Of a DNA stretch of 64,000 bases, positions 1-10,339 are shown in pieces (position 1 is the first letter of the stretch; every line of letters starts with the position of its first letter). The stretch lies in assembly GCA_033763735.1 (NCBI GenBank), contig JANRJY010000069.1, positions 73,653-137,652 of the forward strand, written 5' to 3'. The translations under genes were made by a program, and so were the position numbers. The DNA comes from JANRJY01 sp033763735. Lineage in GTDB: Bacteria > Bacteroidota > Bacteroidia > Cytophagales > UBA9547. The notes beneath the pieces were generated by a model, which did no database searches, had not been told where the DNA came from, and was given only the letters and a program-made list of their open reading frames with translations.

Positions 1-2525
1 TATCCGAAGCTATTACCACCTTCCGCGAATGCTAACACATAAATGGTTGCCATTTGACTGGTAGTGATTGGGTAACGAAGTTCCATTACAAATTTATTAA
101 ATACAATTCCACCCGATTGTTGATTATTGTAAGGGTTAAAAAATGAAGGGCCAATAGAGTTATTTTGATAGCCTCTAAGTCCAATAATATCTGTTCCTAA
201 CAAAAAGTTAAACCCTGAAAGTCCATTTCCTCCCAAATTAAAACGCTCAAAAGGAGTATAGTTGGCTTTAGAATTATACTTGCCAATAAATCCGAAATGG
301 GCTCTGGAAACCAGTACTAATTTACTCAAGAAATCTTTTTTCTCAGAGCCATACACTTGTGACTTACGACCAAAGTTCATATAAAATGCCAAATCCACGT
401 TCATTTTGTAGTATTCAATCCATTTGAATTGTTGCAAATTAGCTTCAGGAGTTTGCTTTGAATAATCAACTCCTGAAAAGAATGACCAAGGTGGTGTACT
501 GAATAATGAAAAAGTCAAGCTTGAACCATTGGAAGGATATATGGGATTGTCAATACTATTTCTCGAAAGCGTGTTAGTAACAACAATACTGTTAAAACTG
601 CCATTGGGAGGGACACCCCTGAAATTATAATTTTCAAGATTGTAGTTTGAGTAGGACAAACTATGAGATAATGTAAAATAATCATCCGGCCACTGAACTC
701 TTCTACCCAAGCTTATGGATGTATTGAATATGGCTAATCGGCCTGTTAAGTTTTGAATTTGCTGGGTGTTGAATCCAAATCCACCACCAACACCCAAAAA
801 TCCACCAAGCCTACTCACAGAATATGAGGCACTTACGGTAAGAGCAGTAGGTTTGCGTCCGCCTAACCAGGGCTCTGAAAAGGATGCTGAATAGGATTGA
901 AAAGAAGGCCCATTGGCTTGAATTCTAAGAGAAAGCTTTTGACCATCACCTGATGGAAGCGGACTCCATTTCTTGAAATTGAGTACATGACGCGCAGCAA
1001 AATTGTTAAAACTAACCCCTAATGTTCCAATAAAACCATAAAAACCGCCCCAACCGCCTGAAAGTTCAAGTTGATCGCTGGGTTTTTCAGCAACACCATA
1101 GTCAATGTCTACAGTTCCATTTGCAGGATTGGGTTTTGGGTTTATACTAATTTGCTCAGGATCAAAAAAACCTAAAGTGGATATTTCGCGTTGTGTCCTA
1201 ATCAAATCAGCTCTACTAAATTTTTGGCCCGGACGTGTACGAATTTCACGAAGTATAACTCGGTCATTAGTTTTAGTATTTCCATTTACCGTTATTTTGT
1301 TAATAGTCGCTTGAGGACCTTCATACATTTTCATTTCTATATCAATAGAATCGCCTTCAATATTGACTTCATTTGGCTCTACGCTATAGAATAAGTAACC
1401 ATCGTCCAAGTACAATGAACTTACATCGGCACCGGTTGGATTGTAGTTCAGTCGCTTTTCGAGTAAGGCCATGTTATAAATATCTCCTTTTTTTACACCA
1501 AGTATGTCATTAAGATATTTGTCGGTATATATATAGTTGCCCGTCCAATTAATGTTTCTAAAATAATATTTTCGACCTTCTTCAAGCTTTACTTTAACAT
1601 TAACAAATCGCTTATTAAAAGGATCGGCAGTAACCGTATCACTTATAATATTAGCATCGCGATAGCCCTTGGATTGATAGTATTCAATGAGTTTTTTCTT
1701 ATCTTCTTCATATTTTTCTCTTACAAATTTTTTGCGTGCTCTAAAAAGAACAAGATTGAAGTTTCGCGTATTTTTGAATCTGGCCCTTAACTTTGAGTCA
1801 CTAAAAGCAGTTCTTTTGGGTTTAAAAAGATATTTAAGATTTTGGCTAAATTCCTCAAATCGGGAATCAAAATTTTGCTTTCTGTTTTGATATTCGTCCT
1901 TGTATTCGGTATTGCCATCAAAAATTACTTTGTTGGTTCTGATTTTGCGGCCCTTGGCTACCACTATGCGAAGCGTAACACTATTCGCTGAAATATTGTT
2001 AGAGTCCTTAGCCTGAAGAATATTAATTTTTGCATTGCTATATCCTTTTTCAGAATAAAACTTTTTTACCTTACGTTGTGTATTTTTAATCATTACATCA
2101 GTAACAACTTTTCCTTTGATAAGCTTGATTTTTTCACGTAGGTCTTCTTCTTCACTTTTTTTCACGCCAAAAAACACAAACTTATTCAGTCGAGGGCGTT
2201 CTTTTAGAAAGAAGTCAAAAAATATTTGATCCCCTTCAATTTTGGAAACTCTAACTTGTATATCACCTAATATACCCTGGTCCCATAGCTTTTTTAATGC
2301 ATTGGTCATTACATCGCCCGGAATTTGAATTTCATCGCCCACTTTGAACCCTGTAATGGCAATAATGGCACTTGGATCAAGGTATTGTGTTCCACTCACC
2401 GAAATGCCACCAATTTTATATTTTTTAGGATTGGTGTAATTGATAAACGATTCATTAAGTTGTTGAGCGAACCCTATACTGGTAAAAAGTATACATATAA
2501 ATAGTTTGGCTTTGTTTAATATCAT
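1..2525 (-). CDS. bamA: Outer membrane assembly factor BamA (C-terminus beyond window)
   Basis: BamA inserts beta-barrel proteins into the outer membrane. The reading frame starts at the ATG at 2525 with a signal peptide ending near FAQQ, continues through POTRA-type segments, and reaches the typical end-of-POTRA motif DIDYGVAEKP around 1075-1125. The remaining sequence down to base 1 is the aromatic, alternating pattern of the barrel. About 841 codons lie inside the window and no stop is reached, so the last barrel strands are missing. Only 3 bases separate it from uppS upstream, so the two are co-transcribed. The uppS-bamA order is standard in Bacteroidota. Identification rests on the POTRA/barrel architecture and the neighbours. 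Confidence 0.9.
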   Translation of the reverse strand, partial: MILNKAKLFICILFTSIGFAQQLNESFINYTNPKKYKIGGISVSGTQYLDPSAIIAITGFKVGDEIQIPGDVMTNALKKLWDQGILGDIQVRVSKIEGDQIFFDFFLKERPRLNKFVFFGVKKSEEEDLREKIKLIKGKVVTDVMIKNTQRKVKKFYSEKGYSNAKINILQAKDSNNISANSVTLRIVVAKGRKIRTNKVIFDGNTEYKDEYQNRKQNFDSRFEEFSQNLKYLFKPKRTAFSDSKLRARFKNTRNFNLVLFRARKKFVREKYEEDKKKLIEYYQSKGYRDANIISDTVTADPFNKRFVNVKVKLEEGRKYYFRNINWTGNYIYTDKYLNDILGVKKGDIYNMALLEKRLNYNPTGADVSSLYLDDGYLFYSVEPNEVNIEGDSIDIEMKMYEGPQATINKITVNGNTKTNDRVILREIRTRPGQKFSRADLIRTQREISTLGFFDPEQISINPKPNPANGTVDIDYGVAEKPSDQLELSGGWGGFYGFIGTLGVSFNNFAARHVLNFKKWSPLPSGDGQKLSLRIQANGPSFQSYSASFSEPWLGGRKPTALTVSASYSVSRLGGFLGVGGGFGFNTQQIQNLTGRLAIFNTSISLGRRVQWPDDYFTLSHSLSYSNYNLENYNFRGVPPNGSFNSIVVTNTLSRNSIDNPIYPSNGSSLTFSLFSTPPWSFFSGVDYSKQTPEANLQQFKWIEYYKMNVDLAFYMNFGRKSQVYGSEKKDFLSKLVLVSRAHFGFIGKYNSKANYTPFERFNLGGNGLSGFNFLLGTDIIGLRGYQNNSIGPSFFNPYNNQQSGGIVFNKFVMELRYPITTSQMATIYVLAFAEGGNSFG

Positions 2526-2528
2526 TAT

Positions 2529-3275
2529 TTATCCTGCCTTAATCTGCTCACTGGTTTTGCCAAACCTTCGTTCACGTTTTTGGAACTCAACAATAGCTTC
2601 GTAGAAATTTTCTTTGTTAAAATCAGGCCAAAGTATGTCAGTAATATATAATTCGGCATAGGCAAGTTGCCACAAGAGATAATTGCTAATACGCAATTCA
2701 CCACTGGTTCGTATCATTAATTCCGGATCAGGCATAGGATAAGTTGCCAGGTATGAACCAAAAATGTTTTCATCCAACTTATTAATATCCAATTGGTTGG
2801 ATAGTACATCTGCATTTATTTTTTTTACTGCTTCTAATATATCCCATCGACCACTATAGCTAAGTGCTAACGTTACTGTGAGCCTGTTATTATTAGATGT
2901 TAATTTAATTATATCGTGTAAAGCTGATTGACAATTGGAAGGAAGGTCATTGATGTTTCCAATAGTATTCATTTTAATTGAATTGTCCATCAGTGTTTTG
3001 GTTTCATCACCTATAGCTTTAATTAGCAGTTGCATCAAAGCATTCACTTCTTCCTTGGGTCTTTTCCAGTTTTCAGTAGAAAATGCATATAAAGTAAGAA
3101 ACTTAACTCCAATTTCAGCAGCCGCTTCTATTACATCTCTTACTGAAGATATGGCCTGATTATGTCCAAATATTCGAATTGCGCCTCTTTTTTTTGCCCA
3201 ACGACCGTTTCCATCCATAATTACTGCTACGTGGCTTGGGAGTCGGGTAAGGTCTATTTTATCTTTAAGGCTCAT
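2529..3275 (-). CDS. uppS: Isoprenyl transferase (undecaprenyl diphosphate synthase)
   Basis: Cis-prenyltransferase that extends farnesyl diphosphate with isopentenyl units to make the C55 carrier lipid for peptidoglycan and surface polysaccharides. At 248 aa it has the family's usual length. The diphosphate-binding motif MDGNGRWA (catalytic Asp) lies near residue 20, followed by FSTENWKRP around residue 65, and the C-terminal IRTSGE...SNYLLWQ and ELYITDILWPDF motifs are intact. It starts at an ATG at 3275 and ends 3 bases before bamA. A candidate promoter lies at 3306-3335. Nothing is odd. Confidence 0.97.
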   Translation of the reverse strand: MSLKDKIDLTRLPSHVAVIMDGNGRWAKKRGAIRIFGHNQAISSVRDVIEAAAEIGVKFLTLYAFSTENWKRPKEEVNALMQLLIKAIGDETKTLMDNSIKMNTIGNINDLPSNCQSALHDIIKLTSNNNRLTVTLALSYSGRWDILEAVKKINADVLSNQLDINKLDENIFGSYLATYPMPDPELMIRTSGELRISNYLLWQLAYAELYITDILWPDFNKENFYEAIVEFQKRERRFGKTSEQIKAG

Positions 3276-3305
3276 TTAAACAGATATAGGGCTTATATCA
3301 ATGCG

Positions 3306-3335
3306 CAAAGATGGCTTAAATTAATGATTTTCAAA
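3306..3335 (-). promoter_or_regulatory. Candidate Bacteroidota promoter for uppS-bamA
   Basis: On the minus strand a TTTG (3332-3335) is followed after 18 bases by CATCTTTG (3306-3313), one mismatch from the TAnnTTTG -7 element. It sits about 30 bases upstream of the uppS ATG. This is a motif match only. Confidence 0.35.
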
Positions 3336-3352
3336 AAAGAAGGGTTCAAATA

Positions 3353-4048
3353 TTAAAAATCATAAAAATCGGGGCATGCAATGTGGTAATACGTATATGA
3401 AATACTAAATCCAAGAAAATAATACCAATCATTGGTTGCTTGGTCCCATCCTTTTGCATGCGAATTTCTTAATAACCTGGGATAACTACCGTTAACATTA
3501 TCAAGTGCATCTGAAAATGTTTTAGTTGAAGAAAAAACCATACCTAAGTTTAAAGTTTTTGTAAGCACGTATTTAAGTCCTAAACCAAAAGGGATTACAA
3601 AATCATACCTTCCAGTACCTGAGCCATATTCATATTCATTAATTAGTCTTAAAAAACCTAACCCTCCTGTAATATAAGGCGTTAGTCTTACTTTCTTATT
3701 CGCACTTCTATAGTCCAAAAAATTATATTCCATATTAGCACTTAATTCATGTAATTGATTGCTAAATTCAAGCGTATATCCTTGGTCTTTTCTGAAATTC
3801 GCTAAAGGGTAATTGTTGTTTTTATCGGAAGCATATATAAACATGTATTTATAATCAAGTCGTGCCACCCATGCACTATTAAAATTCCATCTTCCAAATA
3901 CCCACGCACCAGGTCGGGTGTTTAAATAATTTATGTTACTAATATCACTTCTTGTATTGCTCGCGCCTAATCCAAGACCAATTTCCAAATTTTGTGCATT
4001 CGTTGAATAAATGATTAAAAGTAAGGTAAATACAAAAAGTAATTTCAT
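3353..4048 (-). CDS. DUF6089-type outer membrane beta-barrel protein
   Basis: A 231-aa exported protein. It has an N-terminal signal peptide (hydrophobic residues 3-17, cleavage near NAQ) followed by alternating strands rich in Tyr, Phe and Gly, for example the RLDYKYMF and ITGGLGFLRL segments, which is typical of small 8-10-strand barrels. It is a paralogue of the 351-aa protein directly upstream, with the same order of features and a similar ending (Tyr-rich strand followed by a short Cys-containing tail). Only 2 bases separate the two genes. DUF6089 proteins commonly sit between nadK and uppS/bamA in this phylum, but their role is not established. Confidence 0.75.
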   Translation of the reverse strand: MKLLFVFTLLLIIYSTNAQNLEIGLGLGASNTRSDISNINYLNTRPGAWVFGRWNFNSAWVARLDYKYMFIYASDKNNNYPLANFRKDQGYTLEFSNQLHELSANMEYNFLDYRSANKKVRLTPYITGGLGFLRLINEYEYGSGTGRYDFVIPFGLGLKYVLTKTLNLGMVFSSTKTFSDALDNVNGSYPRLLRNSHAKGWDQATNDWYYFLGFSISYTYYHIACPDFYDF

Positions 4049-4050
4049 TG

Positions 4051-5106
4051 TTAATCTCTAAATTTTGGACATTTTACATATTCAGGTATGATGTAAGTTA
4101 AATGAACACCAATAACCATATACCAGTCTGCTTTTCCGATTTCTGCTTTTTTGTCATTACTTTCCCCCCAACCAAAACCTCTGGGTGTTACATAATAACG
4201 ATCAGGATTAGCCTGAAATTGACTAACCTCAGCAACTATTTCAGCATTATTTACATTTTCTCCTCCCCCAAAATACCTGGTTGGTTCCGTTCCTTGCATG
4301 TCATAAACATATACACCTTGTTTGTTAATAGCATCTGTTACAGCACCATTACTACCATAACCAACCATTGAAGGGTTGTCATATAGTTTTTCTTGAGCCG
4401 TCATGGTTCTTGGGTCACCATAAGGTCCGCTCACACCATCCAAGTAAGGTGTAAATGTTTTACGCCATCCAAATTCGGCAGCAATATCCCACTGCCCGGT
4501 AAGCCTCCACCGAACTCCTATACCAAAAGGAACTACCAATTGATGGCTAAATAATGCTTTGTCCAATGGAGACTTATCTTTTAAAGACTTAAGATTATCT
4601 TTTACCGGTTGATAGCCCTGACCATAGTCGGCAACCGGATTATGATACAAATAAGCTAATCCAATAAAAGCATAAGGTGTCCAAATCACTCTTTTATTAT
4701 AACGCCCTCTATTTTCGAACAAATCAAAAACCGCATCTACCTTTAATTCAAATAATTCGTTCCTGAAATTAGTACCTCTAATGTATCGCCAATATGATTC
4801 TTTTGCATAATCCGGACTTTGTGTTTTACGATCATCTCCTTCTATCCTTCCATAAGCAAAAGCACCTCTGAAAGATGTCCTTGGTCCGTATCTGTATAGC
4901 ACAGTAGCACCAAAGTTCCATCGAGTGTAAGGTAAGGCTGTTGAAATAAAAAAATTAAATGGATTTAAGTCACCCATATAATTCATTGCATTTAAAGAAC
5001 CACCTACGCTCCAATAACGCTTTTTCTTATTAAATTTTTGTGCATTTGCAGCTAAACAAAAAATTATGCATGTAAAAAATAATATTTTCTTAATCAGTGA
5101 ATTCAT
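4051..5106 (-). CDS. DUF6089 family outer membrane protein
   Basis: A 351-aa protein with a signal peptide (hydrophobic residues 7-20, cleavage near NAQ). The body carries the family's recognisable start, with YWSVGGSLNAMNYMGDLNP near residue 31, and then barrel-like strands such as GVRWRLTGQWDIAAEFGWR near residue 200. The C-terminus has VHLTYIIPEYVKCPKF. It lies between nadK and a shorter paralogue, the phylum's usual place for this family. A separate TAnnTTTG element 14 bases upstream suggests its own promoter in addition to read-through from nadK. Function is unknown; outer-membrane location is inferred from the strand pattern. Confidence 0.85.
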   Translation of the reverse strand: MNSLIKKILFFTCIIFCLAANAQKFNKKKRYWSVGGSLNAMNYMGDLNPFNFFISTALPYTRWNFGATVLYRYGPRTSFRGAFAYGRIEGDDRKTQSPDYAKESYWRYIRGTNFRNELFELKVDAVFDLFENRGRYNKRVIWTPYAFIGLAYLYHNPVADYGQGYQPVKDNLKSLKDKSPLDKALFSHQLVVPFGIGVRWRLTGQWDIAAEFGWRKTFTPYLDGVSGPYGDPRTMTAQEKLYDNPSMVGYGSNGAVTDAINKQGVYVYDMQGTEPTRYFGGGENVNNAEIVAEVSQFQANPDRYYVTPRGFGWGESNDKKAEIGKADWYMVIGVHLTYIIPEYVKCPKFRD

Positions 5107-5119
5107 AAATATTCAAGCA

Positions 5120-5127
5120 CAAAAATA
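5120..5127 (-). promoter_or_regulatory. TAnnTTTG -7 element upstream of the DUF6089 pair
   Basis: Minus-strand TATTTTTG matches the Bacteroidota -7 consensus exactly and lies 13 bases from the ATG at 5106. I see no clear TTG at the -33 spacing. The short distance would give a very short leader. Confidence 0.35.
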
Positions 5128-5149
5128 GCAACATAGTATTAATAAACGA

Positions 5150-6025
5150 TTAATTTCTTTGGTCCAAGCCCCAATTAAGCTTTTCGCGTAAAGTCTTTAA
5201 GAAATGATAATTTTCGATTTTTATAATTTTAATTTTAAAATCTTCCTTTCTAATAGTTATTTTTGATTCTTGGCTAACTGTTTTTGATCTTGAATCTAAA
5301 CAGGCCAAAAACGATTTACTTCTTCCTTCAACTTGAAATGTAATTTTGCTATTGTCCGACACTACTAACGGACGAACATTCAAATTATGTGGGTTTACGG
5401 CAGAAATCACAAAATTGTTCGATGTTGGCATCACAACAGGGCCTCCACAGCTCAAAGCGTATGCGGTAGAACCCGTTGGTGTTGATATTAAAACACCATC
5501 AGACCAGTATGAATTTAAAAAAACATCATCAATAAATGTATGAACAACTATCATTGAGGAAGTATCTCTTTTAAGTATACTGAATTCATTTAAACCGAAA
5601 TTTAAATCACCAAACACATCAGGTTGTGTTTCTGCTTTTAACAAAGTTCGTTCTTCAATTTGGAATTTATTGTCCCACAAAAGCGCTATATCTTCTCTTA
5701 TTTTTTGCTTTGGGGTAGTAGCAAGAAAACCTAATCGGCCCGTATTAATACCCAATATAGGAATATTTTTATCTCTGATATGAACGATAGATTCAAGAAA
5801 AGTACCATCTCCTCCTAAACTAAGCAAGTAATCAACTTGTGGTATGTCGGAATATGAACTAAAAATGCCGCTTTTATATGTGTCAATTTTTTTTCGAGCC
5901 AAAAGCAATTCAAAAGGCTCATACATGAAAACCGAAGCATTTCGATTTTTTAAATCAATGAATAATTCTTTTAAATGAACAGAAGCATCGTCATTGAAGG
6001 TTTTTCCAAAAACAGCTATTTTCAT
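5150..6025 (-). CDS. nadK: NAD kinase
   Basis: Phosphorylates NAD to NADP in the cytoplasm. The family motif GGDGT is at about residues 71-75, followed by the GLNEFS motif and PTGSTAYALSCGGP, which bind NAD and form the conserved loop. At about 291 aa it is a normal length. The ATG at 6025 is chosen over the TTG one codon upstream. It lies 5 bases downstream of the CBS-domain gene, in the same minus-strand run that continues to the DUF6089 genes, uppS and bamA. Confidence 0.96.
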   Translation of the reverse strand: MKIAVFGKTFNDDASVHLKELFIDLKNRNASVFMYEPFELLLARKKIDTYKSGIFSSYSDIPQVDYLLSLGGDGTFLESIVHIRDKNIPILGINTGRLGFLATTPKQKIREDIALLWDNKFQIEERTLLKAETQPDVFGDLNFGLNEFSILKRDTSSMIVVHTFIDDVFLNSYWSDGVLISTPTGSTAYALSCGGPVVMPTSNNFVISAVNPHNLNVRPLVVSDNSKITFQVEGRSKSFLACLDSRSKTVSQESKITIRKEDFKIKIIKIENYHFLKTLREKLNWGLDQRN

Positions 6026-6030
6026 CAAGT

Positions 6031-6693
6031 TTAAATACTTAAATATTTCAATAAATGATGCAAGCGATCCTCATCCGCGTTTTTGAAATCTGATTCGTGA
6101 AATTGTGCAATCACGTTAAAGCCGTATCTTTCAAAAGATGCGATTAATCTGGTTAAATCCGATTTATTGAATTTAAGCGTAAGTGATATGTCGTAGGATT
6201 TTTCAAACTGACCTGAAACGAAACTTGATATGATTTTCAGATCATTTGATTCTGCAATTCGGCTTATTTCAGCTAAAGAATAATTTTGATGAGGAATGGA
6301 TAATACTAATATGCCTCCCGGGGAATTAACAAAGCCAATATTTCCAAAATACTGAATAATTTCATGCGATGAAATAGCTCCGATGTAATTATTTTCATCA
6401 TCGAGCACAGCAATTATATGTGCAGGGTTGAGACTCAATATTTTAATTATTTCAAAAAAATGTACGTTGTTTTTAACATAAAAATCAGTTGGATCCAAAG
6501 GAATGGTTTCAACCAAATCATCATTTAATGCTTCAAGAAGCAATTCTTCTGACACTATCCCAATAAAATGATTGCCTGATACGACTGGCATTGCAATGAG
6601 CTTATGCTCATCCATTATATCTAGGGCATCTTGTGCTGTATCTGTGGGTTTGAGAACAGGGATGCTGGGGTTAATAAGTGCATCGGCTGTCAT
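6031..6693 (-). CDS. CBS domain-pair protein with ACT-like tail
   Basis: A 220-aa cytoplasmic protein. Two CBS motifs occupy about residues 1-125 (MDEHKLIAMPVV and LDDENNYIGAISSHEII), a module that usually binds adenine nucleotides. Residues 135-210 (GGILVLSIPHQNYSLAEI onward) look like an ACT-type sensor domain. There is no enzymatic domain, so a regulatory role is inferred. Its start overlaps the stop of the alpha/beta hydrolase by 4 bases, and nadK follows 5 bases later. Adjacency to nadK is common in Bacteroidota, so an adenylate or NAD(P)-related ligand is possible but not shown. Confidence 0.85.
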   Translation of the reverse strand: MTADALINPSIPVLKPTDTAQDALDIMDEHKLIAMPVVSGNHFIGIVSEELLLEALNDDLVETIPLDPTDFYVKNNVHFFEIIKILSLNPAHIIAVLDDENNYIGAISSHEIIQYFGNIGFVNSPGGILVLSIPHQNYSLAEISRIAESNDLKIISSFVSGQFEKSYDISLTLKFNKSDLTRLIASFERYGFNVIAQFHESDFKNADEDRLHHLLKYLSI

Positions 6694-7457
6694 ACGTTTA
6701 CAATTGATTTTTGAAGAAATTCATCCAAATATTCATTGAACTTATCCGGATGTTCCATCATTGGAGCATGTCCACATTTGTCAATAAAACGTAAATCTGA
6801 ATTGGGTAATAATCTGTTAAATTCGTGAGCTACGTGCGGAGGGGTAATCGTGTCGTTCAATCCCCAAATTAATAAAACAGGAACTTCGATCTTTTGAATA
6901 TCCGCTGCCAAATTTTGACGTTGGGCAGATTTTGCAATAGAAACAATATTCAAACCCCTTCTGATATTATTTGTGATATTCATAACTTCCTCAATAAGAG
7001 CCTCATCAGCCATATTGGGGTCATAAAAAGTGTATTTTACTCGTTCTTCAATATATTTTCTGTCACCGCGTTTTGGGTAACTTCCACCCATTGTATTTTC
7101 AAACAAACCGGAACTGCCAGTAAGCACTATTTTACGAACATTTTCAGGATTACGCATGGTGTAAACCAAAGCGATATGACCACCTAATGAATTACCAAGC
7201 AGGGACAAATCGCTGATATTCATTATATTAACAAAACCTTCAACAAATTCAGTAAGACCTTCAATGGTTGCCGATTTAACGGGCATATCCAATATTGGCA
7301 AAATAGGAATCATTACTCTATATTCCTTTGAAAAATGACTTATAACGCCATCCCAATTACTTAAAGCACCAAACAATCCATGCAATAGCAATAGCACGTC
7401 ACCTTGACCTTCATCCACATATTTGTACTGCCCAACTTCTTTAATTTGAAAATTCAT
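6690..7457 (-). CDS. Alpha/beta hydrolase
   Basis: A 255-aa soluble hydrolase-fold protein. The oxyanion region HGLFG is near residue 26, the nucleophile elbow GNSLGG (Ser) near residue 94, an Asp in LNDTITPP near residue 200, and the catalytic His in DKCGHAPMMEHP near residue 230. The catalytic triad is therefore complete. No signal peptide is seen. The substrate cannot be told from sequence; the family includes esterases and C-C bond hydrolases. It is the first gene of the minus-strand run and diverges from proB across about 160 bases. Confidence 0.9.
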   Translation of the reverse strand: MNFQIKEVGQYKYVDEGQGDVLLLLHGLFGALSNWDGVISHFSKEYRVMIPILPILDMPVKSATIEGLTEFVEGFVNIMNISDLSLLGNSLGGHIALVYTMRNPENVRKIVLTGSSGLFENTMGGSYPKRGDRKYIEERVKYTFYDPNMADEALIEEVMNITNNIRRGLNIVSIAKSAQRQNLAADIQKIEVPVLLIWGLNDTITPPHVAHEFNRLLPNSDLRFIDKCGHAPMMEHPDKFNEYLDEFLQKSIVNV

Positions 7458-7616
7458 AAGTATGTTTGCAAAGCTTTATCTTAAGTACGTGCAAATTAAA
7501 GCAATGTTTGTTAATAATCAATCAATATCGTGTTTTTTGACATTGAAATGCAATAATCAAGTTAATTCAGGTTATATGTTTTAATTATTTGCAAACGAAA
7601 AAATATTAAAAATATT

Positions 7617-8702
7617 ATGTCAAAAAGCTATAAAAAAGTAGTTATAAAAGTAGGATCAAATGTACTTTCAAATGAAAGTGGAAATTTGGACGAAAAGGTA
7701 ATAAAAAAAATTGCCGAGGAAATTGTTGAATTAAAGAAACAAAAGGTTGAAGTTATATTAGTGAGTTCAGGTGCTGTGGCATCGGGCAGAAAAATCGTGA
7801 AACTAAATGACAAAACGGACCCTATATCTGCGAGACAAATTTTTGCCTCTGTAGGACAAGTAAAATTACTAAATACATACTTTGAATACTTCAATAAAAA
7901 TCACTTAGTATGTGCGCAGGTGTTGGTGACCAAAGAGGATTTTCGTGATAGAAATCACTATTCAAATATGAAAAATTGTTTTGAAGCACTACTTCAGAAT
8001 AATGTATTGCCTATTGTAAATGAGAATGACGTTGTGTCAATTTCAGAACTCATGTTTACTGATAATGACGAACTTGCAGGATTAATAGCCACTATGATGC
8101 ATGTAGATGCATTGATAATATTGAGTAATGTGGATGGTATATTTACAGGAAATCCTACACTACCTAATTCAAAGAGGATTCCAAAAATTGATGAGAAATC
8201 TGACGATATTGGAGGCTATATTTCAGATATAAAGTCGGATTTTGGAAGAGGAGGAATGCATACCAAATCAAGTATAGCCCGAAAAGTATCAAAAACGGGT
8301 ATTACGGTGCATATTGCAAATGGAAAATCGGAAAATGTGATAAAATCAATATTTGAAGACATCAACTTTACAGTAGGAACCACATTTATTCCCTCAAAAA
8401 TTCAAGCAGGAACTAAAAAGAAAATTGCTTTTGCAGAGTCGTTTGCAAAAGGAGAAATATTTATTAACGAAGGTGCTCAATTGGCACTAACATCTTCAAA
8501 AGCAACAAGTTTGCTTCCAGTTGGAGTAATAAAAATCATGGGGGATTTTCAAAAAGATGATATTGTAAAAGTAATTGGTGCAGATGGAACCATTGTGGGT
8601 ATAGGTAAGGTTCAATATGGAAACAAAAAGGCATTGGAATTGATTGGTAAGCATAATCAAAAGCCTATCATTCATTATGATTACTTATATTTGAACCTTT
8701 AA
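7617..8702 (+). CDS. proB: Glutamate 5-kinase
   Basis: First step of proline synthesis: phosphorylates glutamate to glutamyl 5-phosphate. The amino-acid kinase domain fills about residues 1-255, with KVGSNVLS at the N-terminus, VSSGAVASG near residue 50 and [12 protein letters not shown] near residue 148. A C-terminal PUA domain follows from about residue 272. Length (361 aa) fits the two-domain form. It starts at an ATG and is followed after 8 bases by proA, the standard operon order. Confidence 0.96.
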   Translation: MSKSYKKVVIKVGSNVLSNESGNLDEKVIKKIAEEIVELKKQKVEVILVSSGAVASGRKIVKLNDKTDPISARQIFASVGQVKLLNTYFEYFNKNHLVCAQVLVTKEDFRDRNHYSNMKNCFEALLQNNVLPIVNENDVVSISELMFTDNDELAGLIATMMHVDALIILSNVDGIFTGNPTLPNSKRIPKIDEKSDDIGGYISDIKSDFGRGGMHTKSSIARKVSKTGITVHIANGKSENVIKSIFEDINFTVGTTFIPSKIQAGTKKKIAFAESFAKGEIFINEGAQLALTSSKATSLLPVGVIKIMGDFQKDDIVKVIGADGTIVGIGKVQYGNKKALELIGKHNQKPIIHYDYLYLNL

Positions 8703-8710
8703 TTTGCACA

Positions 8711-9958
8711 ATGCAAAATTTATCTTTATTTAAGTCTGTTCAAAAAGCATCAAGGTCACTTTCAGTAATTGATGTCAAATTGATTAATGAATTACTTTTA
8801 TCTTTAGCAGAAATGGCAGAACATAATGCAGACTTTATTATTTCTGAGAACAAAAAAGATCTTGATCGGATGGATCCATCAAATCCGAAATATGACAGAT
8901 TATTGCTCAATAAAGACAGAATAAGCTCCATTGCAAAAGAAATCAGAAATGTGGCAAACTTAGAAAGTCCTTTAGGTAAAACATTGGAAAGCAGAACTTT
9001 ACCTAATGGCATGAATGTAGAAAAAATTACGGTACCTTTGGGCGTAGTTGGAATAATATACGAAGCACGACCAAATGTTACTTTTGACTGTTTTTCGTTA
9101 TGTTTAAAATCGGGGAATGCAGTAATACTTAAAGGAGGAAGTGATGCCGAATTTTCCAATTTGGCTATTGCAACTTTAATTAAAAATGCAATTAGAGCAA
9201 AGGGACTTAATGATGACATAATTGGTATGCTTCCACCTGATCGAGAAGCAACGGAAGAACTCTTAAATGCGGTTGGGTATGTGGATGTACTTATTCCTAG
9301 AGGCAGTCAAGGACTGATTGATTATGTAAGGCAAAATGCAAAAGTGCCCGTAATTGAAACGGGAGCAGGAATTGTACATGCGTATTTCGACAAAGATGGC
9401 GATATAAAGAAGGGAAGTGATATTATATTTAATTCCAAAACAAGGAGAGTAAGCGTATGTAACGCACTTGATTGCTTGCTCATTAATAAAGATAGAATAA
9501 GCGACTTGCCGGAATTAACCAAAACTCTAGCTGACAAAAATGTTATTATTTATGCAGATGAGGTTTCATATGGGTCACTTACAGGTAAATATCCTCAAAA
9601 ATTACTTGAGAAAGCCAATGAATCACACTTTGGCACTGAGTTTTTGGATTACAAAATAGCAATCAAAACAGTAGATAGCCTTGAAGATGCTATAGAACAT
9701 ATTGCAAATTATAGCTCAAAGCATAGTGAAGTAATAATATCAGAAAATAAAACCGCATGCGAATCGTTCTTAAAAAGTGTAGATGCTGCAGCAGTGTATA
9801 GTAATGCTTCAACTGCTTTTACAGATGGTGCACAATTTGGTATGGGTGCCGAAATAGGAATAAGCACTCAAAAACTACATGCCAGAGGTCCAATGGCATT
9901 ACCTGAACTTACCAGTTATAAATGGATTATTAGGGGAAATGGACAAATTAGAAGTTAA
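8711..9958 (+). CDS. proA: Gamma-glutamyl phosphate reductase
   Basis: Second step of proline synthesis: reduces glutamyl 5-phosphate with NADPH to glutamate semialdehyde. It has 415 aa and the aldehyde-dehydrogenase fold. Conserved stretches include [36 protein letters not shown], and the catalytic Cys in [11 protein letters not shown]. The family usually has RP before the VCNA motif where this protein has RV. The C-terminal [18 protein letters not shown] is intact. It forms an operon with proB. Confidence 0.96.
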   Translation: MQNLSLFKSVQKASRSLSVIDVKLINELLLSLAEMAEHNADFIISENKKDLDRMDPSNPKYDRLLLNKDRISSIAKEIRNVANLESPLGKTLESRTLPNGMNVEKITVPLGVVGIIYEARPNVTFDCFSLCLKSGNAVILKGGSDAEFSNLAIATLIKNAIRAKGLNDDIIGMLPPDREATEELLNAVGYVDVLIPRGSQGLIDYVRQNAKVPVIETGAGIVHAYFDKDGDIKKGSDIIFNSKTRRVSVCNALDCLLINKDRISDLPELTKTLADKNVIIYADEVSYGSLTGKYPQKLLEKANESHFGTEFLDYKIAIKTVDSLEDAIEHIANYSSKHSEVIISENKTACESFLKSVDAAAVYSNASTAFTDGAQFGMGAEIGISTQKLHARGPMALPELTSYKWIIRGNGQIRS

Positions 9959-9976
9959 ACTTAAATATTGTTTTTT

Positions 9977-10339
9977 ATGAAGTATGTTTTTGGATTTTTG
10001 ACATTAGTAATGGGTTCATTTGTTTTTTTTCAATACAACGACCCTGATCCAGCAATTTGGATGGCAATTTATGGTTTGGCAATGTTAATTCTAGGATTGG
10101 CTACATTTGGCAAAACTTTTAAGTATGTTTTAATAACCGGTCATGTAGTTTTCGGAATTGGAATTATTTTATTATTTCCAAGTTTTATGGACTGGCTAAC
10201 CATTGAAAAAGGACAAAATTTAATGCAAAGAATGTCCAATTCAAAAATGTATATTGAAGAAACTCGAGAATTTCTCGGTCTTTGTATTGCATTTGCCTGT
10301 ATTTCATTGGTTTGGATTCCAATATTGAAAAAGAAATAG
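9977..10339 (+). CDS. TMEM220-like four-helix membrane protein
   Basis: A 120-aa membrane protein with hydrophobic segments near residues 1-18, 27-42, 49-68 and 97-115. The motif FQYNDPDPAIWMAIYG at the first loop is characteristic of the transmembrane family 220, whose function is unknown. I chose the ATG at 9977 rather than a TTG three codons upstream. It starts 18 bases after proA and its stop abuts the ATG of the next gene, so it is probably co-transcribed with proBA and the OmpH gene. Confidence 0.8.
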   Translation: MKYVFGFLTLVMGSFVFFQYNDPDPAIWMAIYGLAMLILGLATFGKTFKYVLITGHVVFGIGIILLFPSFMDWLTIEKGQNLMQRMSNSKMYIEETREFLGLCIAFACISLVWIPILKKK